This document shows positions 53,363 to 62,973 of a DNA stretch of 64,000 nucleotides, one piece after another. Positions within the stretch are counted from its first letter, which is position 1; every line of letters begins with the position of its first letter. Below the pieces are notes generated by a model that ran no database searches, had not been told where the DNA came from, and saw nothing but the letters and a program-made list of their open reading frames with translations. A program made the translations under genes and the position numbers. This stretch comes from Tateyamaria omphalii (GTDB lineage Bacteria; Pseudomonadota; Alphaproteobacteria; Rhodobacterales; Rhodobacteraceae). The stretch covers positions 248,001 to 312,000 of the forward strand of contig NZ_BMWT01000001.1 of NCBI RefSeq assembly GCF_014651375.1, given 5' to 3'.

Positions 53363-53541
53363 TGCATCGTCAGCGCCCAAACGGGTGCATATGGCGCTGT
53401 GCGCAATCGCCTTGGGTGACGTGTCTCGGGGGAAACCGGCTTAGCCAGAATATCTTCCGAAAATCGCGTTCGAGCGCATGCGAGAGGCAGTGATTTTCGG
53501 TGCTGGTTTGCCGGTTTCTCCCCAACGTAAAGGAGATTGAT

Positions 53542-53982
53542 ATGACACACACCCGTTTCGCCTTTGTCAAAGCCCAGTGGCACGCCGCCATTGTCGATCA
53601 AGCTTTGCAAGGTTTCACCGAAATTATCGCATCAAATCAAGTGGATGTCTTTGATGTGCCCGGTGCGTTCGAAATGCCGTTGATGGCCCAAACGCTCGCT
53701 GAAACAGGCCGGTACAACGCTATAGCCTGTGCAGCCCTGGTCGTCGACGGTGGCATCTACCGCCACGACTTCGTTGCGTCCGCCGTCGTGGATGGGCTGA
53801 TGCAAGTGGGCCTGAAAACCGGCGTGCCGATCCTGTCGGTGTCCCTCACCCCACACCACTTTCAGGAAACCCCGCACCACATAGGCATCTACGCCGATCA
53901 CTTCGTGCTCAAGGGACGCGAAGCAGCCCAGGCCGCGCTTGGCATCGTGGATACGCGACAAAGCCTGCGCTCAGCGGCCTAG
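53542..53982 (+). CDS. ribH2: 6,7-dimethyl-8-ribityllumazine synthase, type 2
   Basis: 146 residues from the ATG at 53542 with AAGGAGATT upstream. VPGAFEMPLMAQTLAETGRYNAIACAALVVDGGIYRHDFVASAVVDGLM is the lumazine synthase core with catalytic His. The short, divergent form with an upstream FMN riboswitch matches the RibH2 type known in Brucella and Mesorhizobium. Penultimate step of riboflavin synthesis. Its end overlaps the convergent thiQ by 12 bases. Confidence 0.92.
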   Translation: MTHTRFAFVKAQWHAAIVDQALQGFTEIIASNQVDVFDVPGAFEMPLMAQTLAETGRYNAIACAALVVDGGIYRHDFVASAVVDGLMQVGLKTGVPILSVSLTPHHFQETPHHIGIYADHFVLKGREAAQAALGIVDTRQSLRSAA

Positions 53983-54666
53983 ATAGGCACGCAGCGCTTC
54001 GGGCGGATTGGCCATAACCTCAGCCACCGGCCGGGGCGCCTCTGCCCGGCCCCCATCGACAAAGATCAGATCATCCGCCGACCGTTCCGCATCCTCGGGC
54101 GCGTGGGTGATCATCAGAACCGTCGCCCCGGCATCCCGTGCCACCTCTGACGTCAAATCCAGCATCTCCGCGCGCAGGGCAGGGCCCAACGCAGCAAAGG
54201 GTTCATCCAGCAAGAGCAAAGGCTTTGCTTGCACCAGCACCCGTGCCAGTGCGGCCCGGCTTTGCTGTCCGCCTGACACATCCCCGGGCTTCCGATCCGC
54301 GAAGTCGCGCAACCCGACCCGGCCCAGCGCATCCATGACCCGATCTGTTTCAGCCTCGCTCAACCGCAGCGCAGGCCGTATCCCCAGCCCGACATTCTGT
54401 GCCAAGGTCAGGTGCGGAAACAGGTTCCCATCCTGAAACAGCATCGCGATGCCACGCCGGTCAGGCGGTGCATTGGTCACGTCCTGCCCATCCACCTCGA
54501 TCCTCCCAGCGGCAATGTCGATATACCCACCGAGGGCGTTGAGCAGCGTGGACTTGCCCGCTCCTGACGGCCCGATCACGGCGACCCTGCGCCCGCGCAG
54601 CACCTCGAACGCCGCGCTTAGGGCAAAGTCCCCCTGCGTGATCCGCAGTTCCTCAACTCGCAACAT
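53971..54666 (-). CDS. thiQ: Thiamine ABC transporter ATP-binding protein
   Basis: 231 residues from the ATG at 54666 (MLRVEELRIT). Walker A GPSGAGKST, signature VSGGQQSRAAL, Walker B LLLLDEPFA and the ThiQ-typical FQDGNLFPHLTLAQNVGLGI. Third gene of thiBPQ, overlapping thiP by 14 bases. Confidence 0.93.
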   Translation of the reverse strand: MLRVEELRITQGDFALSAAFEVLRGRRVAVIGPSGAGKSTLLNALGGYIDIAAGRIEVDGQDVTNAPPDRRGIAMLFQDGNLFPHLTLAQNVGLGIRPALRLSEAETDRVMDALGRVGLRDFADRKPGDVSGGQQSRAALARVLVQAKPLLLLDEPFAALGPALRAEMLDLTSEVARDAGATVLMITHAPEDAERSADDLIFVDGGRAEAPRPVAEVMANPPEALRAYLGR

Positions 54667-56200
54667 GCCGTCGCCCCCACGCATCACATATCCAGAACAT
54701 CCCAAACGCCAACGTCACCAGAACCAGCGCCGCGCCCGACGCCGCCTCGGTCCGATAGGCACCCATCAAACGGTACATTTGCAACGGCAACGTCGCCACA
54801 TCCGGGTCCGCGAACAATGCAACCACCCCAAGATCCCCAACGCTCAACGCTGCGGTCAGCCCAGCCGCAAAGCCGATCTGCGGACGCAACCGGGGCGCCA
54901 ACACGATACGCCACAGCATCACCCCGCGCAGCCCGACACCCATGGTCAGACGACCATAGTCTGTGAACACCTGCCGCATCGGCGGCAGCAGGATGCGCAC
55001 GGCAAAGGGCAGCGCCATCATCGCGTTGATCAAGGCCGTAACGGGCAGCGCAAAAGCGGTTGGAGACACGTAGGGATAGATCAGGATGAACCACCCCGTC
55101 CCGATCATCAGGGGCGATGCGACAAGCCCCAACAACGTCAACGCCTCGGCTCCACCCCACTTGGCCTGCGCCAGCCACGCCGCCATCGGCAGCGCAAGCA
55201 CCAGCAAAACAGCGGTACTGACGCAGGCAACCCAAATGGTTGTCCATGTCGCAGTCAGCACGGAAAGTGGCATGTAAAACAGACCGACAAGACCGGACAG
55301 CGCAATGGACAGAAGCGGCAACAACAGGAACCCGGCGGCGAGCGTGATCCAGAACGTATCCCCCCACGGGCTTGGCACATCCCACCGGCGCACCACCCGG
55401 TCGCGCCCGGTTTGCAGGGCGATGGGCGGCAGAATCCACAGGGCCAGCACCGCTGCAGCCCCAGCTACAGCCAGTTGCAGCAGGCTCAGCACCGCCGCGC
55501 GCCCAAGGTCGAAATCGAATTTGAATGCCTGATAGATGGCAAGCTCAATCGTCGTCGCGCGCGGCCCACCGCCAAGGGTCAGCGCAACCGCAAAACTCGT
55601 CAGACAAATGACAAAGATCAGGGCAAAGGCCCCCGGCACCACCTGCCGCAGGATCGGCCATTCGATGATGCGAAACACCATGCGGGGCGACAAACCAAGC
55701 TGCCCCACCATACGAAATTGCTCAGACGGAACAGATTGCCAGCCCTGCAGGATCAGGCGCGTGGCCAGCGGCATGTTGAAGAACACGTGAGCTAGAACAA
55801 CACCATGCGCGCCATAGATCGACACATCCGGCAGCCCCAACAGGTCAAGCCCTGTGTTTAGCCACCCATTGCGACCGAAGATGGCAAGCAACCCCAGCAC
55901 AGCGACAATCACCGGCAAGATGAACGGCGCACCCAGCAAAGTCACCAACAACGTATGTCCTGGGACCCGCCGTCGCGCCAACGCCCGCGCCACCGGCACG
56001 GCCAACAACATGGAAATCAGCGCTGACAAGAAGGCCTGCCAGACGGTAAAGCGTACCGCCTGCCATTCGGCAGCGCGCAGGCCAGTGGTGCTCTCAATCC
56101 GCTGGCTGATGCCGACAAAGGCGGCAATCACCACCGCGACGATGAAACCCGCCGCGATGATGCCAACCCAAGGGCTTACTGGCTGAGCGCGGCGCGCCAT
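54653..56200 (-). CDS. thiP: Thiamine ABC transporter permease
   Basis: 515 residues, about 12 membrane helices in two halves, each with an EAA-type loop (the second around YGRLTMGVGLRGVMLWRIVLAPRL). A fused double permease is normal for ThiP. Its start lies 25 bases inside the end of thiB. Confidence 0.93.
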   Translation of the reverse strand: MARRAQPVSPWVGIIAAGFIVAVVIAAFVGISQRIESTTGLRAAEWQAVRFTVWQAFLSALISMLLAVPVARALARRRVPGHTLLVTLLGAPFILPVIVAVLGLLAIFGRNGWLNTGLDLLGLPDVSIYGAHGVVLAHVFFNMPLATRLILQGWQSVPSEQFRMVGQLGLSPRMVFRIIEWPILRQVVPGAFALIFVICLTSFAVALTLGGGPRATTIELAIYQAFKFDFDLGRAAVLSLLQLAVAGAAAVLALWILPPIALQTGRDRVVRRWDVPSPWGDTFWITLAAGFLLLPLLSIALSGLVGLFYMPLSVLTATWTTIWVACVSTAVLLVLALPMAAWLAQAKWGGAEALTLLGLVASPLMIGTGWFILIYPYVSPTAFALPVTALINAMMALPFAVRILLPPMRQVFTDYGRLTMGVGLRGVMLWRIVLAPRLRPQIGFAAGLTAALSVGDLGVVALFADPDVATLPLQMYRLMGAYRTEAASGAALVLVTLAFGMFWICDAWGRRHVAS

Positions 56201-57156
56201 GTCTCAATCGCGTCCGCTTGCAGGTCCGCCGCTTCCGTTTCCGAGTAGAACAGAACCTTCTCGGGCAGCGGCAATTCCGACCACCCTTCGGGCCAATCTG
56301 CCTGCGGCAATGCCGATGGCAGCGACCAGTTGGCGGTTGGAATGATGGTTTGGAAATCACGCGACATTACAAAGGCCAGGAACTGGTCTGCCAGCTCAGG
56401 CTGGTCCGTTCCCGCAATCTTGCCCACGGTTTCGACCATGAAATAGTGACCTTCGGGGAAGATCGCCGCCTTCTTGGTGAAATCCTCTTCGGCGAACATG
56501 TGGTACGCGGGCGAGGTGGTGTAGCTCAGGACCATATCCGCCTCACCATCGGTGAAGAGGCCGTAGGACGACGACCAATCCTTCGTTACGGTCAGGATGT
56601 TGTCGGACAGGCTTTCCCATACTTCAGCGGACTTGTCGCCATAGACAGCCTGCACCCACAAAACCAACGCGAGACCCGAGATCGACGTGCGCGGGTCCTG
56701 AATGACGATCTTCACATCATCGGGCAGTGCCAACAGCTCCTCAAAGCTCGCGGGGGGCGCGTCCATCGTCGTCTCGTTGTAGATGAACGCCGTGTGGCCG
56801 TAGTTGAAGGGCAGGAACGTGTCGTCCGTCCACTCAATGGGCAGCGTCAGCGCGCTGTTGTCCTGCCCATGCGGCGCGAACAACCCGGTTGCGCGTGCCT
56901 TGGCCGTCACATCCGATGTCAGACCAATCACGACATCCGCCTTCGTCCGCTCACCTTCCAGCAACAGCCGCGGAACCAAATCGCCGGTGGACCACTCCAG
57001 ATCGCACGCACAGATCTTTTCAAACTCCGTCTCGAGCGTCGGGCCAGGTCCCCACTCGGACGTAAAGTAGTCACCTGCATAAACAGTCAGAACGGGGGTG
57101 TCGGCCAGCGCCGTCGTAGCACCCAGCGCAGCGGCCAAGGTCAAAGCGTATTTCAT
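56176..57156 (-). CDS. thiB: Thiamine ABC transporter periplasmic binding protein
   Basis: 326 residues from the ATG at 57156, with GGAGGA upstream. Signal peptide MKYALTLAAALGATTALA. TPVLTVYAGDYFTSEWGPGPTLETEFEKIC is typical of ThiB. Under the TPP riboswitch. Confidence 0.94.
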   Translation of the reverse strand: MKYALTLAAALGATTALADTPVLTVYAGDYFTSEWGPGPTLETEFEKICACDLEWSTGDLVPRLLLEGERTKADVVIGLTSDVTAKARATGLFAPHGQDNSALTLPIEWTDDTFLPFNYGHTAFIYNETTMDAPPASFEELLALPDDVKIVIQDPRTSISGLALVLWVQAVYGDKSAEVWESLSDNILTVTKDWSSSYGLFTDGEADMVLSYTTSPAYHMFAEEDFTKKAAIFPEGHYFMVETVGKIAGTDQPELADQFLAFVMSRDFQTIIPTANWSLPSALPQADWPEGWSELPLPEKVLFYSETEAADLQADAIETWRAALSQ

Positions 57157-57208
57157 CGCATCCTCCAATCAGAGAGGCGGCGGGATAAGGATCTTGGGAT
57201 AAGCCAAA

Positions 57209-57290
57209 CCTTCCCTCCGCCGGTGTTAACCGGTTCAGGTTCAACGGGTTCGCTTCTTGCATCTCAGCCCTGTCGGACACCCCGAGGTGA
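57209..57290 (-). promoter_or_regulatory. TPP riboswitch (THI element) of thiBPQ
   Basis: On the minus strand: CTCGGGGTGTCCGAC, GGGCTGAGAT, GAACCCGTTGAACCTGA, ACCGGTTAACACCGGC and GGAGGGAA, all conserved TPP-riboswitch blocks in the right order, 55 bases before thiB. Thiamine pyrophosphate should repress thiBPQ. Confidence 0.96.
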
Positions 57291-57341
57291 ACGCAGGTAT
57301 AGGAGGGCACCCGCCAAGTGGCAAGCGCCCTCACGTTTCAG

Positions 57342-57482
57342 TCACGTTCTCTGAAAGTAGTGGTCTCGCCAACTGCCGTCATACCGTCCACTGCGCAGGC
57401 AACAGCGTTTGAACCGTTTGCCCGAACCGCACGGACACGGATCATTGCGACCAAGCTTCTCACGAAGTTCCACATCGCCCAT
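57342..57482 (-). CDS. Small SEC-C zinc-motif protein (46 residues)
   Basis: The minus-strand frame reads [20 protein letters not shown], then GKRFKRCC and a short tail ending at 57342. [19 protein letters not shown] is the SEC-C zinc-binding motif. No strong ribosome site precedes the ATG at 57482. A different-frame 17-codon start (ATG after GGAGG, near 57592) lies upstream, so the gene may be frameshifted from a longer form. It could be a real microprotein or the remnant of a larger SEC-C protein. Confidence 0.5.
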   Translation of the reverse strand: MGDVELREKLGRNDPCPCGSGKRFKRCCLRSGRYDGSWRDHYFQRT

Positions 57483-57723
57483 GCACCGTGCGATCACCGG
57501 TCTTGACCTGAGTCTCGGACGGGAACGAACGTCTGCGTTTAGAGATCACCTCGAAATGAGGGGCGGTCCTGGGGATCAATGCGTTTTGCCATGTCAGCCT
57601 CCATCGGTTTTGCGTGGATCGCTCTGTTAGAATGGCGCGGCGTTCAAAACAACAGATTTTCAATGGACTTGGCATCGCATCCTACGCGGCGTATGTCCCC
57701 GTGAACCTTGTTGGAGCAGTCCC

Positions 57724-58824
57724 ATGTCAATCAACAGTTTTGGCCATCTCTTCCGCGTGACCACGTGGGGCGAAAGCCACGGACCGGCGCTCGGCGCAAC
57801 TGTTGACGGGTGCCCGCCGGGCATCGAGGTCGACGAAGCGATGCTTCAGCACTGGCTGGACAAGCGCAAACCGGGCCAGAACAAGTATACAACCCAGCGG
57901 CGCGAACCGGATGCCGTGAAAATCCTGTCTGGCGTGTTCGAGGGCAAGACCACCGGCACCCCGGTCCAGTTGATGATCGAGAACACGGATCAACGCTCAA
58001 AAGACTACGGCGACATCGCAGAGAAGTTCCGCCCCGGCCATGCCGACATCACCTACTGGCAGAAATACGGTATCCGCGACTATCGCGGTGGTGGCCGATC
58101 GTCGGCCCGCGAAACGGCGGCGCGTGTTGCTGCCGGTGGTCTGGCGCGTGCGGCCCTAGACACCTTGGTGCCGGGGATCGAAATCAAAGGCTACATGACC
58201 CGTATGGGTGCCCATGAAATCGACCGCGCACAGTTCGATTGGGAGCAGATCGACCAAAACCCGTTCTGGGTGCCTGACGCCAAAGCGGCAGAGACATGGG
58301 CCGACTACCTCGACGGGCTGCGCAAGTCCGGCTCGTCTGTTGGCGCTGTGATTGAGGTCGTCGCGCGCGGCGTGCCGACCGGCCTTGGGGCCCCCGTGTA
58401 TGGCAAGTTAGACACTGATCTGGCCGCCGGGATGATGTCCATCAACGCCGTCAAAGGGGTGGAGATTGGCGAAGGCATGTCCGCCGCCATGCTGACAGGC
58501 GAGCTGAACGCCGATGAAATCTCGATGGGACCTGATGGCCCCGAGTATTCATCCAACCATGCAGGTGGCATCTTGGGTGGTATCTCGACCGGGCAAGACA
58601 TCGTTGTACGTTTCGCCGTCAAACCCACATCGTCGATCCTGCAAACCCGCAAGACCATCACCAAGTCGGGTGAAAAGGCTGAAATCATCACCAAAGGCCG
58701 TCACGACCCATGTGTCGGCATCCGCGCCGTGCCGGTGGGCGAGGCCATGATGGCCTGTGTGATCCTGGATCACCTGCTGCTCGATCGCGGTCAGACGGGT
58801 GGCGTGCGCGGCCCCATCGGCTAG
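57724..58824 (+). CDS. aroC: Chorismate synthase
   Basis: 366 residues. [19 protein letters not shown], the FMN-binding [17 protein letters not shown] and [21 protein letters not shown] motifs. Converts EPSP to chorismate, the branch point of aromatic amino acid synthesis. The stop overlaps the convergent tetR stop by four bases. Confidence 0.97.
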   Translation: MSINSFGHLFRVTTWGESHGPALGATVDGCPPGIEVDEAMLQHWLDKRKPGQNKYTTQRREPDAVKILSGVFEGKTTGTPVQLMIENTDQRSKDYGDIAEKFRPGHADITYWQKYGIRDYRGGGRSSARETAARVAAGGLARAALDTLVPGIEIKGYMTRMGAHEIDRAQFDWEQIDQNPFWVPDAKAAETWADYLDGLRKSGSSVGAVIEVVARGVPTGLGAPVYGKLDTDLAAGMMSINAVKGVEIGEGMSAAMLTGELNADEISMGPDGPEYSSNHAGGILGGISTGQDIVVRFAVKPTSSILQTRKTITKSGEKAEIITKGRHDPCVGIRAVPVGEAMMACVILDHLLLDRGQTGGVRGPIG

Positions 58825-59402
58825 GCCAGCATCACACCAACCGAACGCACGATGTTGTGCAGCGTGTCGTGATCGATGCGCGCGCGCGCCATGGTGCGCA
58901 ACCCGACATATTGCGCAAGAACCATATCGGCCAACGCACCGCGTTCGGCTTCGCTCAATGTCGCATGTCGTGGCGATGCGCCTAGCGCCACGTAAATACC
59001 GTCACGCAGTGTGCCCAACCCGCGTGAGACAGACTTGGCAATCTCTTCATCATAGTTACAGGGCCCCGCGGCAGCCGTGCACAACAGGCAACCGCGCGCG
59101 TCACCCTCGACCACGTTTTGGTACGAACCCTTGAACATGGCCATGATACGCTCAGCGCCGTTGGGAGCAGTTGAGTCGCTCAGCATTGCAACACCTGCTT
59201 GCACAGCTTGGGTTTCATACCGCTCCAACACTTTGAGGAAGAGTGTCTTCTTGTCAGTAAACGCTTTGTAGAGACTGCCCCGCGTCAGCCCCATGCCATC
59301 CAGCAAGTCCGGCAGCGATGCGCCTTCATAGCCACGCTCCCAAAAAACATGCATCGCCTTTTCAAGGGCGTCATCTGTGTCAAAGGATCTGGGGCGTGCC
59401 AT
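58821..59402 (-). CDS. TetR-family regulator
   Basis: 193 residues. N-terminal [58 protein letters not shown]-terminal ligand domain of the AcrR/YxaF type with Cys residues (GCLLCTAA). Divergent from the DM13 gene; three operator-like repeats lie between them, so it probably represses both. Confidence 0.9.
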   Translation of the reverse strand: MARPRSFDTDDALEKAMHVFWERGYEGASLPDLLDGMGLTRGSLYKAFTDKKTLFLKVLERYETQAVQAGVAMLSDSTAPNGAERIMAMFKGSYQNVVEGDARGCLLCTAAAGPCNYDEEIAKSVSRGLGTLRDGIYVALGASPRHATLSEAERGALADMVLAQYVGLRTMARARIDHDTLHNIVRSVGVMLA

Positions 59403-59439
59403 GTGAAATCTCCGGTGTCTGACCTTCTATATAGCATTC

Positions 59440-59530
59440 GGAACCAAATAGTCCAGAACTCACGCTTTCGTGTTTTGTACCATTCAGTTCCCAATGCTAT
59501 CGCTCAGTTAGGAACCAATCAGTCCAAAAC
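59440..59530. promoter_or_regulatory. Three operator-like repeats for the TetR regulator
   Basis: GGAACCAAATAGTCCAGAAC at 59440-59459 and GGAACCAATCAGTCCAAAAC at 59511-59530 share 17 of 20 bases. A third, inverted copy (TTTTGTACCATTCAGTTCC, about 59473-59491) lies between them. They sit in the divergent promoter region, immediately before the DM13 gene's ribosome site. Confidence 0.7.
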
Positions 59531-59540
59531 GGAGATCAAC

Positions 59541-59933
59541 ATGTATAGCGTACTCAAATCATTTGCCCTGACACTCGCGATCGTCATTGGCTTTGCCGCC
59601 GCACCCGCATCTGCCGAAACAGTTTCTACCGGCACATTCACCGGCGCATCGGACCACATCACGACCGGCGCGGTCGAAGTGATCAAGAACGCAGACGGCA
59701 GCCATACCATTGTATTGGGTGATGACTTCAGCCTCGACGGTGCACCCGATCCACGTGTCGGCCTGGGCAAAGACGGCTTTTACAACGGCAACACCGACTC
59801 GGGCGTGCTGGGCAATCTGACCGGCGCACAATCCTTTGTCGTTCCGGCAGGCGTGGATGTGTCCGAGTTCAACGAAGTCTACATCTGGTGTGAAAAGTTC
59901 AGTGTTCCGCTTGGTGTCGCCAAACTGAACTGA
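59541..59933 (+). CDS. Secreted DM13-domain protein
   Basis: 130 residues from the ATG at 59541, with GGAG at 59531-59534. Signal peptide MYSVLKSFALTLAIVIGFAAAPASA. The mature part is a DM13 domain (GTFTGASDHITTGAVEVIKNADGSHTIVLGDDFSLDGAPDPRVGLG ... VYIWCEKFSVPLGVAKL) with its conserved Cys; DM13 has been proposed to take part in electron transfer. Likely controlled by the divergent TetR regulator. Confidence 0.85.
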   Translation: MYSVLKSFALTLAIVIGFAAAPASAETVSTGTFTGASDHITTGAVEVIKNADGSHTIVLGDDFSLDGAPDPRVGLGKDGFYNGNTDSGVLGNLTGAQSFVVPAGVDVSEFNEVYIWCEKFSVPLGVAKLN

Positions 59934-59976
59934 TCGGCTTGCCATTCCTCTCCCGACCCGACAAGGATCGGGGGAA

Positions 59977-60918
59977 ATGAAAGCTCCCACAACTCAGAAC
60001 AAACCCGGCACCGCCATCGCCTTGAAGCTGATGGCGGTGTTTTTGTTCATGGTGATGGCGGCCATGATCAAAGTAGCGACCCAAAGCGTGCCGGCAGGCC
60101 AGGCGGTGTTCTTCCGCTCTCTCTTTGCCATGCCAATCATCATCGCCTGGATCTGGAACACGGGTGAAGTGCGCGAGGCCCTGACCCCCAAGAACCTGAC
60201 GGGTCATATCTGGCGTGGGTTGTTTGGCACGACAGCCATGGCTCTCACCTTTGCCGGGCTGGCGCTCTTGCCGCTGCCCGAAGTCACGGCAATCGGCTAT
60301 GCCACACCGATGTTCACGGTCATCCTGGCCGCAATCATGCTGGGCGAAAAGGTACGCCTGTTCCGCATCTCGGCCGTCGCCCTAGGTCTGGTCGGCGTTA
60401 TGATCGTGATGTGGCCGCGTTTGTCAGTCGATCCAGAAACGATGGGGGCCGCCGGAACAATTGGCGCGCTGATGGTTCTGGGGGCATCTATCTTGCGTGC
60501 GTTGGTGCAAATCCACATCCGTACACTGGTCAAAACCGAACACACGGCAGCAATCGTCTTCTATTTCTCGCTGACGGCCACAGTTCTGAGCTTGTTCAGC
60601 TTGCCGTTCGGATGGATCATCCCATCGCGGCTGGATCTGATCTTGCTGATCGGCGCGGGACTGATCGGGGGCATTGCACAAATTCTGGTCACATCCAGCT
60701 TCCGCTTTGGTGCAGCCTCGATGCTGGCGCCGTTTGACTACGCATCGCTCATATTTGCAGCCCTGATCGGCTACGTCATTTTCTCGGAGCTGCCGACGTC
60801 AGCGACCGTGGTTGGTGCCTCACTCGTGGTGCTTGGCGGTGTGATCATCATCTGGCGTGAACGGCAGCTTGGCGGTGGCCGCAATCGGGCACGGTCAGTG
60901 ACTGACCCCAAGGGGTAG
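59977..60918 (+). CDS. DMT-family transporter (two EamA domains)
   Basis: 313 residues, ten membrane helices in two EamA repeats (LKLMAVFLFMVMAAMIKVATQSVPAGQAVFFRSLFAMP; and GGIAQILVTSSFRFGAASMLAPFDYASLIFAALIGYVIFSELP). Probable metabolite exporter. It follows the DM13 gene by 43 bases and may be co-transcribed, although a short stem (CCCGA/TCGGG near 59957-59972) lies between them. Confidence 0.9.
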   Translation: MKAPTTQNKPGTAIALKLMAVFLFMVMAAMIKVATQSVPAGQAVFFRSLFAMPIIIAWIWNTGEVREALTPKNLTGHIWRGLFGTTAMALTFAGLALLPLPEVTAIGYATPMFTVILAAIMLGEKVRLFRISAVALGLVGVMIVMWPRLSVDPETMGAAGTIGALMVLGASILRALVQIHIRTLVKTEHTAAIVFYFSLTATVLSLFSLPFGWIIPSRLDLILLIGAGLIGGIAQILVTSSFRFGAASMLAPFDYASLIFAALIGYVIFSELPTSATVVGASLVVLGGVIIIWRERQLGGGRNRARSVTDPKG

Positions 60919-60939
60919 CGCGCCGGAAAACCGGCGCGC
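60918..60939. terminator. Hairpin between convergent genes
   Basis: Perfect 9-bp stem GCGCGCCGG / CCGGCGCGC with an AAAA loop, starting at the last base of the DMT stop and 8 bases before the phoD stop. Probably acts in both directions, although no T run is present. Confidence 0.6.
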
Positions 60940-60946
60940 CCCTGGA

Positions 60947-62503
60947 TCAAAGGCTGAGGCCCTTTGGCTCAAGCGTCACGCGATACAATTCCGTGTCAGC
61001 GCGATCCATCAGGCGCACCGTCATCTCCTGCGTTGCACCATCAATGTCGACAAGACCAAAGAATTGCAGACCAGCACTCGGCGGCAGGTTCACCCCCTGC
61101 TCCTCGGTTGGGGCCTTTACGAACTTCACTTCGGGGCCAAAGGTGCCATCCAGCGCGTTCGGGCCAAATGTACCGGCATGTAACGGGCCCGATACAAACT
61201 CCCAAAACGGCTCAAAATCGCTGAATTGTGCTCTGTTAGGGTCGTAGTAGTGCGCTGCTGTGTAGTGCACATCGGCGGTGAACCACACAGTGTTGGAAAT
61301 GTTCGCCGTCTTGATGAAGCGCAGCAACTCAGCCACCTCCAGCTCGCGCCCCTTGGGTCCCGCACTGGTGCCATCCGCCATTCCTTCGGACCCGGCCTGT
61401 TCGCGGAAATTGTCCCACACGATCAACCCGATGGGCTGATCCGCTGCGATCACCTTCCACGTCGCTGTGCTGTTCGCCAACTCCCGCTTCAGCCACGCCA
61501 TCTGCTCGGCCCCGATCACGCGCGTGCTATCATCCAGCGTGTCGCCCTGCGGGGCGGCGTTCGGGCCGCGGTAGCTGCGCAGATCGAGGAAGAAGACATC
61601 CAGCATTGGACCGTAGTTGATCTTGCGATAGACCCGGTTCGGCTCAGACGGTGTGATGCGCAACGGTGTCATCTCGTGGAAGGCGCGCGTGGCGCGGGCC
61701 TGCAGGACATGCACGGATTTCTCGGTGTACCGGTCATCGCCCACCAGGTCCTTGCTGTCCGACCAGTTGTTGGTGACCTCGTGATCGTCCCACTGCATGA
61801 AGGTTGGGACAGAGGCGTTCAACGCCTGCACATGGGTGTCCATCATGTTGTATTTCCACTGATCGCGGAACTCTTGCAGGCTTTCGGCCACCTTGCGCTT
61901 GGCATCGATCAGCGTGGTGTTTTGCCAGATCACTGACCCATCCTTTTCCACCGAATCCTCCATCGGCCCATCGGCATAGACCGTGTCGCCCGAGTGGATA
62001 AAGAAATCGGGCTCGTGCCCGGCCATGGTGGCGTAGGTCAGCATGCCCTCGTCATCGATCCCCCATCCCTGACCAGCGGTGTCACCAGACCACGCAAAGC
62101 GGATGTCGCGGCGCGACGCGGGCGCGGTGCGAAACCGCCCAACCAGCGGCTCAGAGGTCGCATTGATGTCTGACAGGTCCATGGCGGTGAAGCGATAAAA
62201 GATGTCCTGATCAGACGGCAGCCCATCCACCAGGCGCTTGACCGACAGATCGCTGCCGGGGATCGCATCCATCGGCGCAAGACGGCGCGCGTTGGCAAAG
62301 CTCTCAGTCGTCGCCACCTCCATCTCGATCCGGGCGGGACGATCGGTGCGGGTCCAGATCATGCCCGATGTCGTATCGACATCGCCGGATTGCACTCCGT
62401 GGGTGAAGACTGGCCGATCAGCGGCGCGACTGATCGCGGGTGCCGCCAGAAAGGCGGTTGTTGTCGCCAGAAAAGCGCGGCGGGTTGGGCGAATGAGTGG
62501 CAT
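60947..62503 (-). CDS. phoD: PhoD-family alkaline phosphatase/phosphodiesterase
   Basis: 518 residues. Tat signal TRRAFLATTTAFLAAPAISRA. N-terminal PhoD domain, then metallophosphoesterase-like core (FAWSGDTAGQG, FFIHSGDTVYAD, QWDDHEVTNNW, WFTADVHYTAAHYY). Exported enzyme that releases phosphate from esters under phosphate limitation. Confidence 0.93.
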   Translation of the reverse strand: MPLIRPTRRAFLATTTAFLAAPAISRAADRPVFTHGVQSGDVDTTSGMIWTRTDRPARIEMEVATTESFANARRLAPMDAIPGSDLSVKRLVDGLPSDQDIFYRFTAMDLSDINATSEPLVGRFRTAPASRRDIRFAWSGDTAGQGWGIDDEGMLTYATMAGHEPDFFIHSGDTVYADGPMEDSVEKDGSVIWQNTTLIDAKRKVAESLQEFRDQWKYNMMDTHVQALNASVPTFMQWDDHEVTNNWSDSKDLVGDDRYTEKSVHVLQARATRAFHEMTPLRITPSEPNRVYRKINYGPMLDVFFLDLRSYRGPNAAPQGDTLDDSTRVIGAEQMAWLKRELANSTATWKVIAADQPIGLIVWDNFREQAGSEGMADGTSAGPKGRELEVAELLRFIKTANISNTVWFTADVHYTAAHYYDPNRAQFSDFEPFWEFVSGPLHAGTFGPNALDGTFGPEVKFVKAPTEEQGVNLPPSAGLQFFGLVDIDGATQEMTVRLMDRADTELYRVTLEPKGLSL

Positions 62504-62618
62504 GGTGTGCTCCCTGTTGGTCGAATGCCGCCAGACAACAGGGTTTGGGTGACGTGCGATTGGCGTGCACGTAACAGAACAGGCAAGGTTTTATGACGAG
62601 CGGGAATGCGCCGAGGTG

Positions 62619-62972
62619 CTAGGCCCGCCCCTGTGGCTTGTGACACGCAGATGCCTCAACCACCAAGCCGTCTGGCCCGAATCGCAACGTCTCTGCTGCC
62701 AGCACATCACGTTGGTTGCGGTAAGTGATCACCAGCATACCGTGCCCGTGCAACACGTCCACCACCACAAAGGACAGGTCAGGTTGAGCTACCAGCGCGC
62801 GGCTCCAATAGTCGCGCAACGCCGCCTTGCCCCTCAATTCACCATACCCGACCAAACGCATCGCCTTGGTCGATCGGAAAATCACATCCTCGCTGTAATG
62901 CGCGAGGATGCGATCAAGGTCGTGAGAGTTCCAGGCGGTCTCCCACTCAACGGCAAAGGCGTCGAAGTCCAC
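62619..62972 (-). CDS. NTF2/SnoaL-like small protein
   Basis: 117 residues from the GTG at 62972, one base after the ilvE stop; longer forms would read back into ilvE. VDFDAFAVEWETAWNSHDLDRILAHYSEDVIFRST is a classic NTF2-like (SnoaL) start, and the rest fits the cone-shaped alpha/beta fold. Enzyme or binding function unknown. Likely coupled to ilvE. Confidence 0.8.
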   Translation of the reverse strand: MDFDAFAVEWETAWNSHDLDRILAHYSEDVIFRSTKAMRLVGYGELRGKAALRDYWSRALVAQPDLSFVVVDVLHGHGMLVITYRNQRDVLAAETLRFGPDGLVVEASACHKPQGRA

Positions 62973-62973
62973 G

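Noticed and set aside
54449..55795. 448-codon plus-strand frame opposite thiQ/thiP
   Set aside because: Product is low-complexity, rich in Arg, Gln and His, and lies opposite clear transporter genes with motifs.
56218..57354. 378-codon plus-strand frame opposite thiB
   Set aside because: Runs antisense to thiB and through the TPP riboswitch; no domain.
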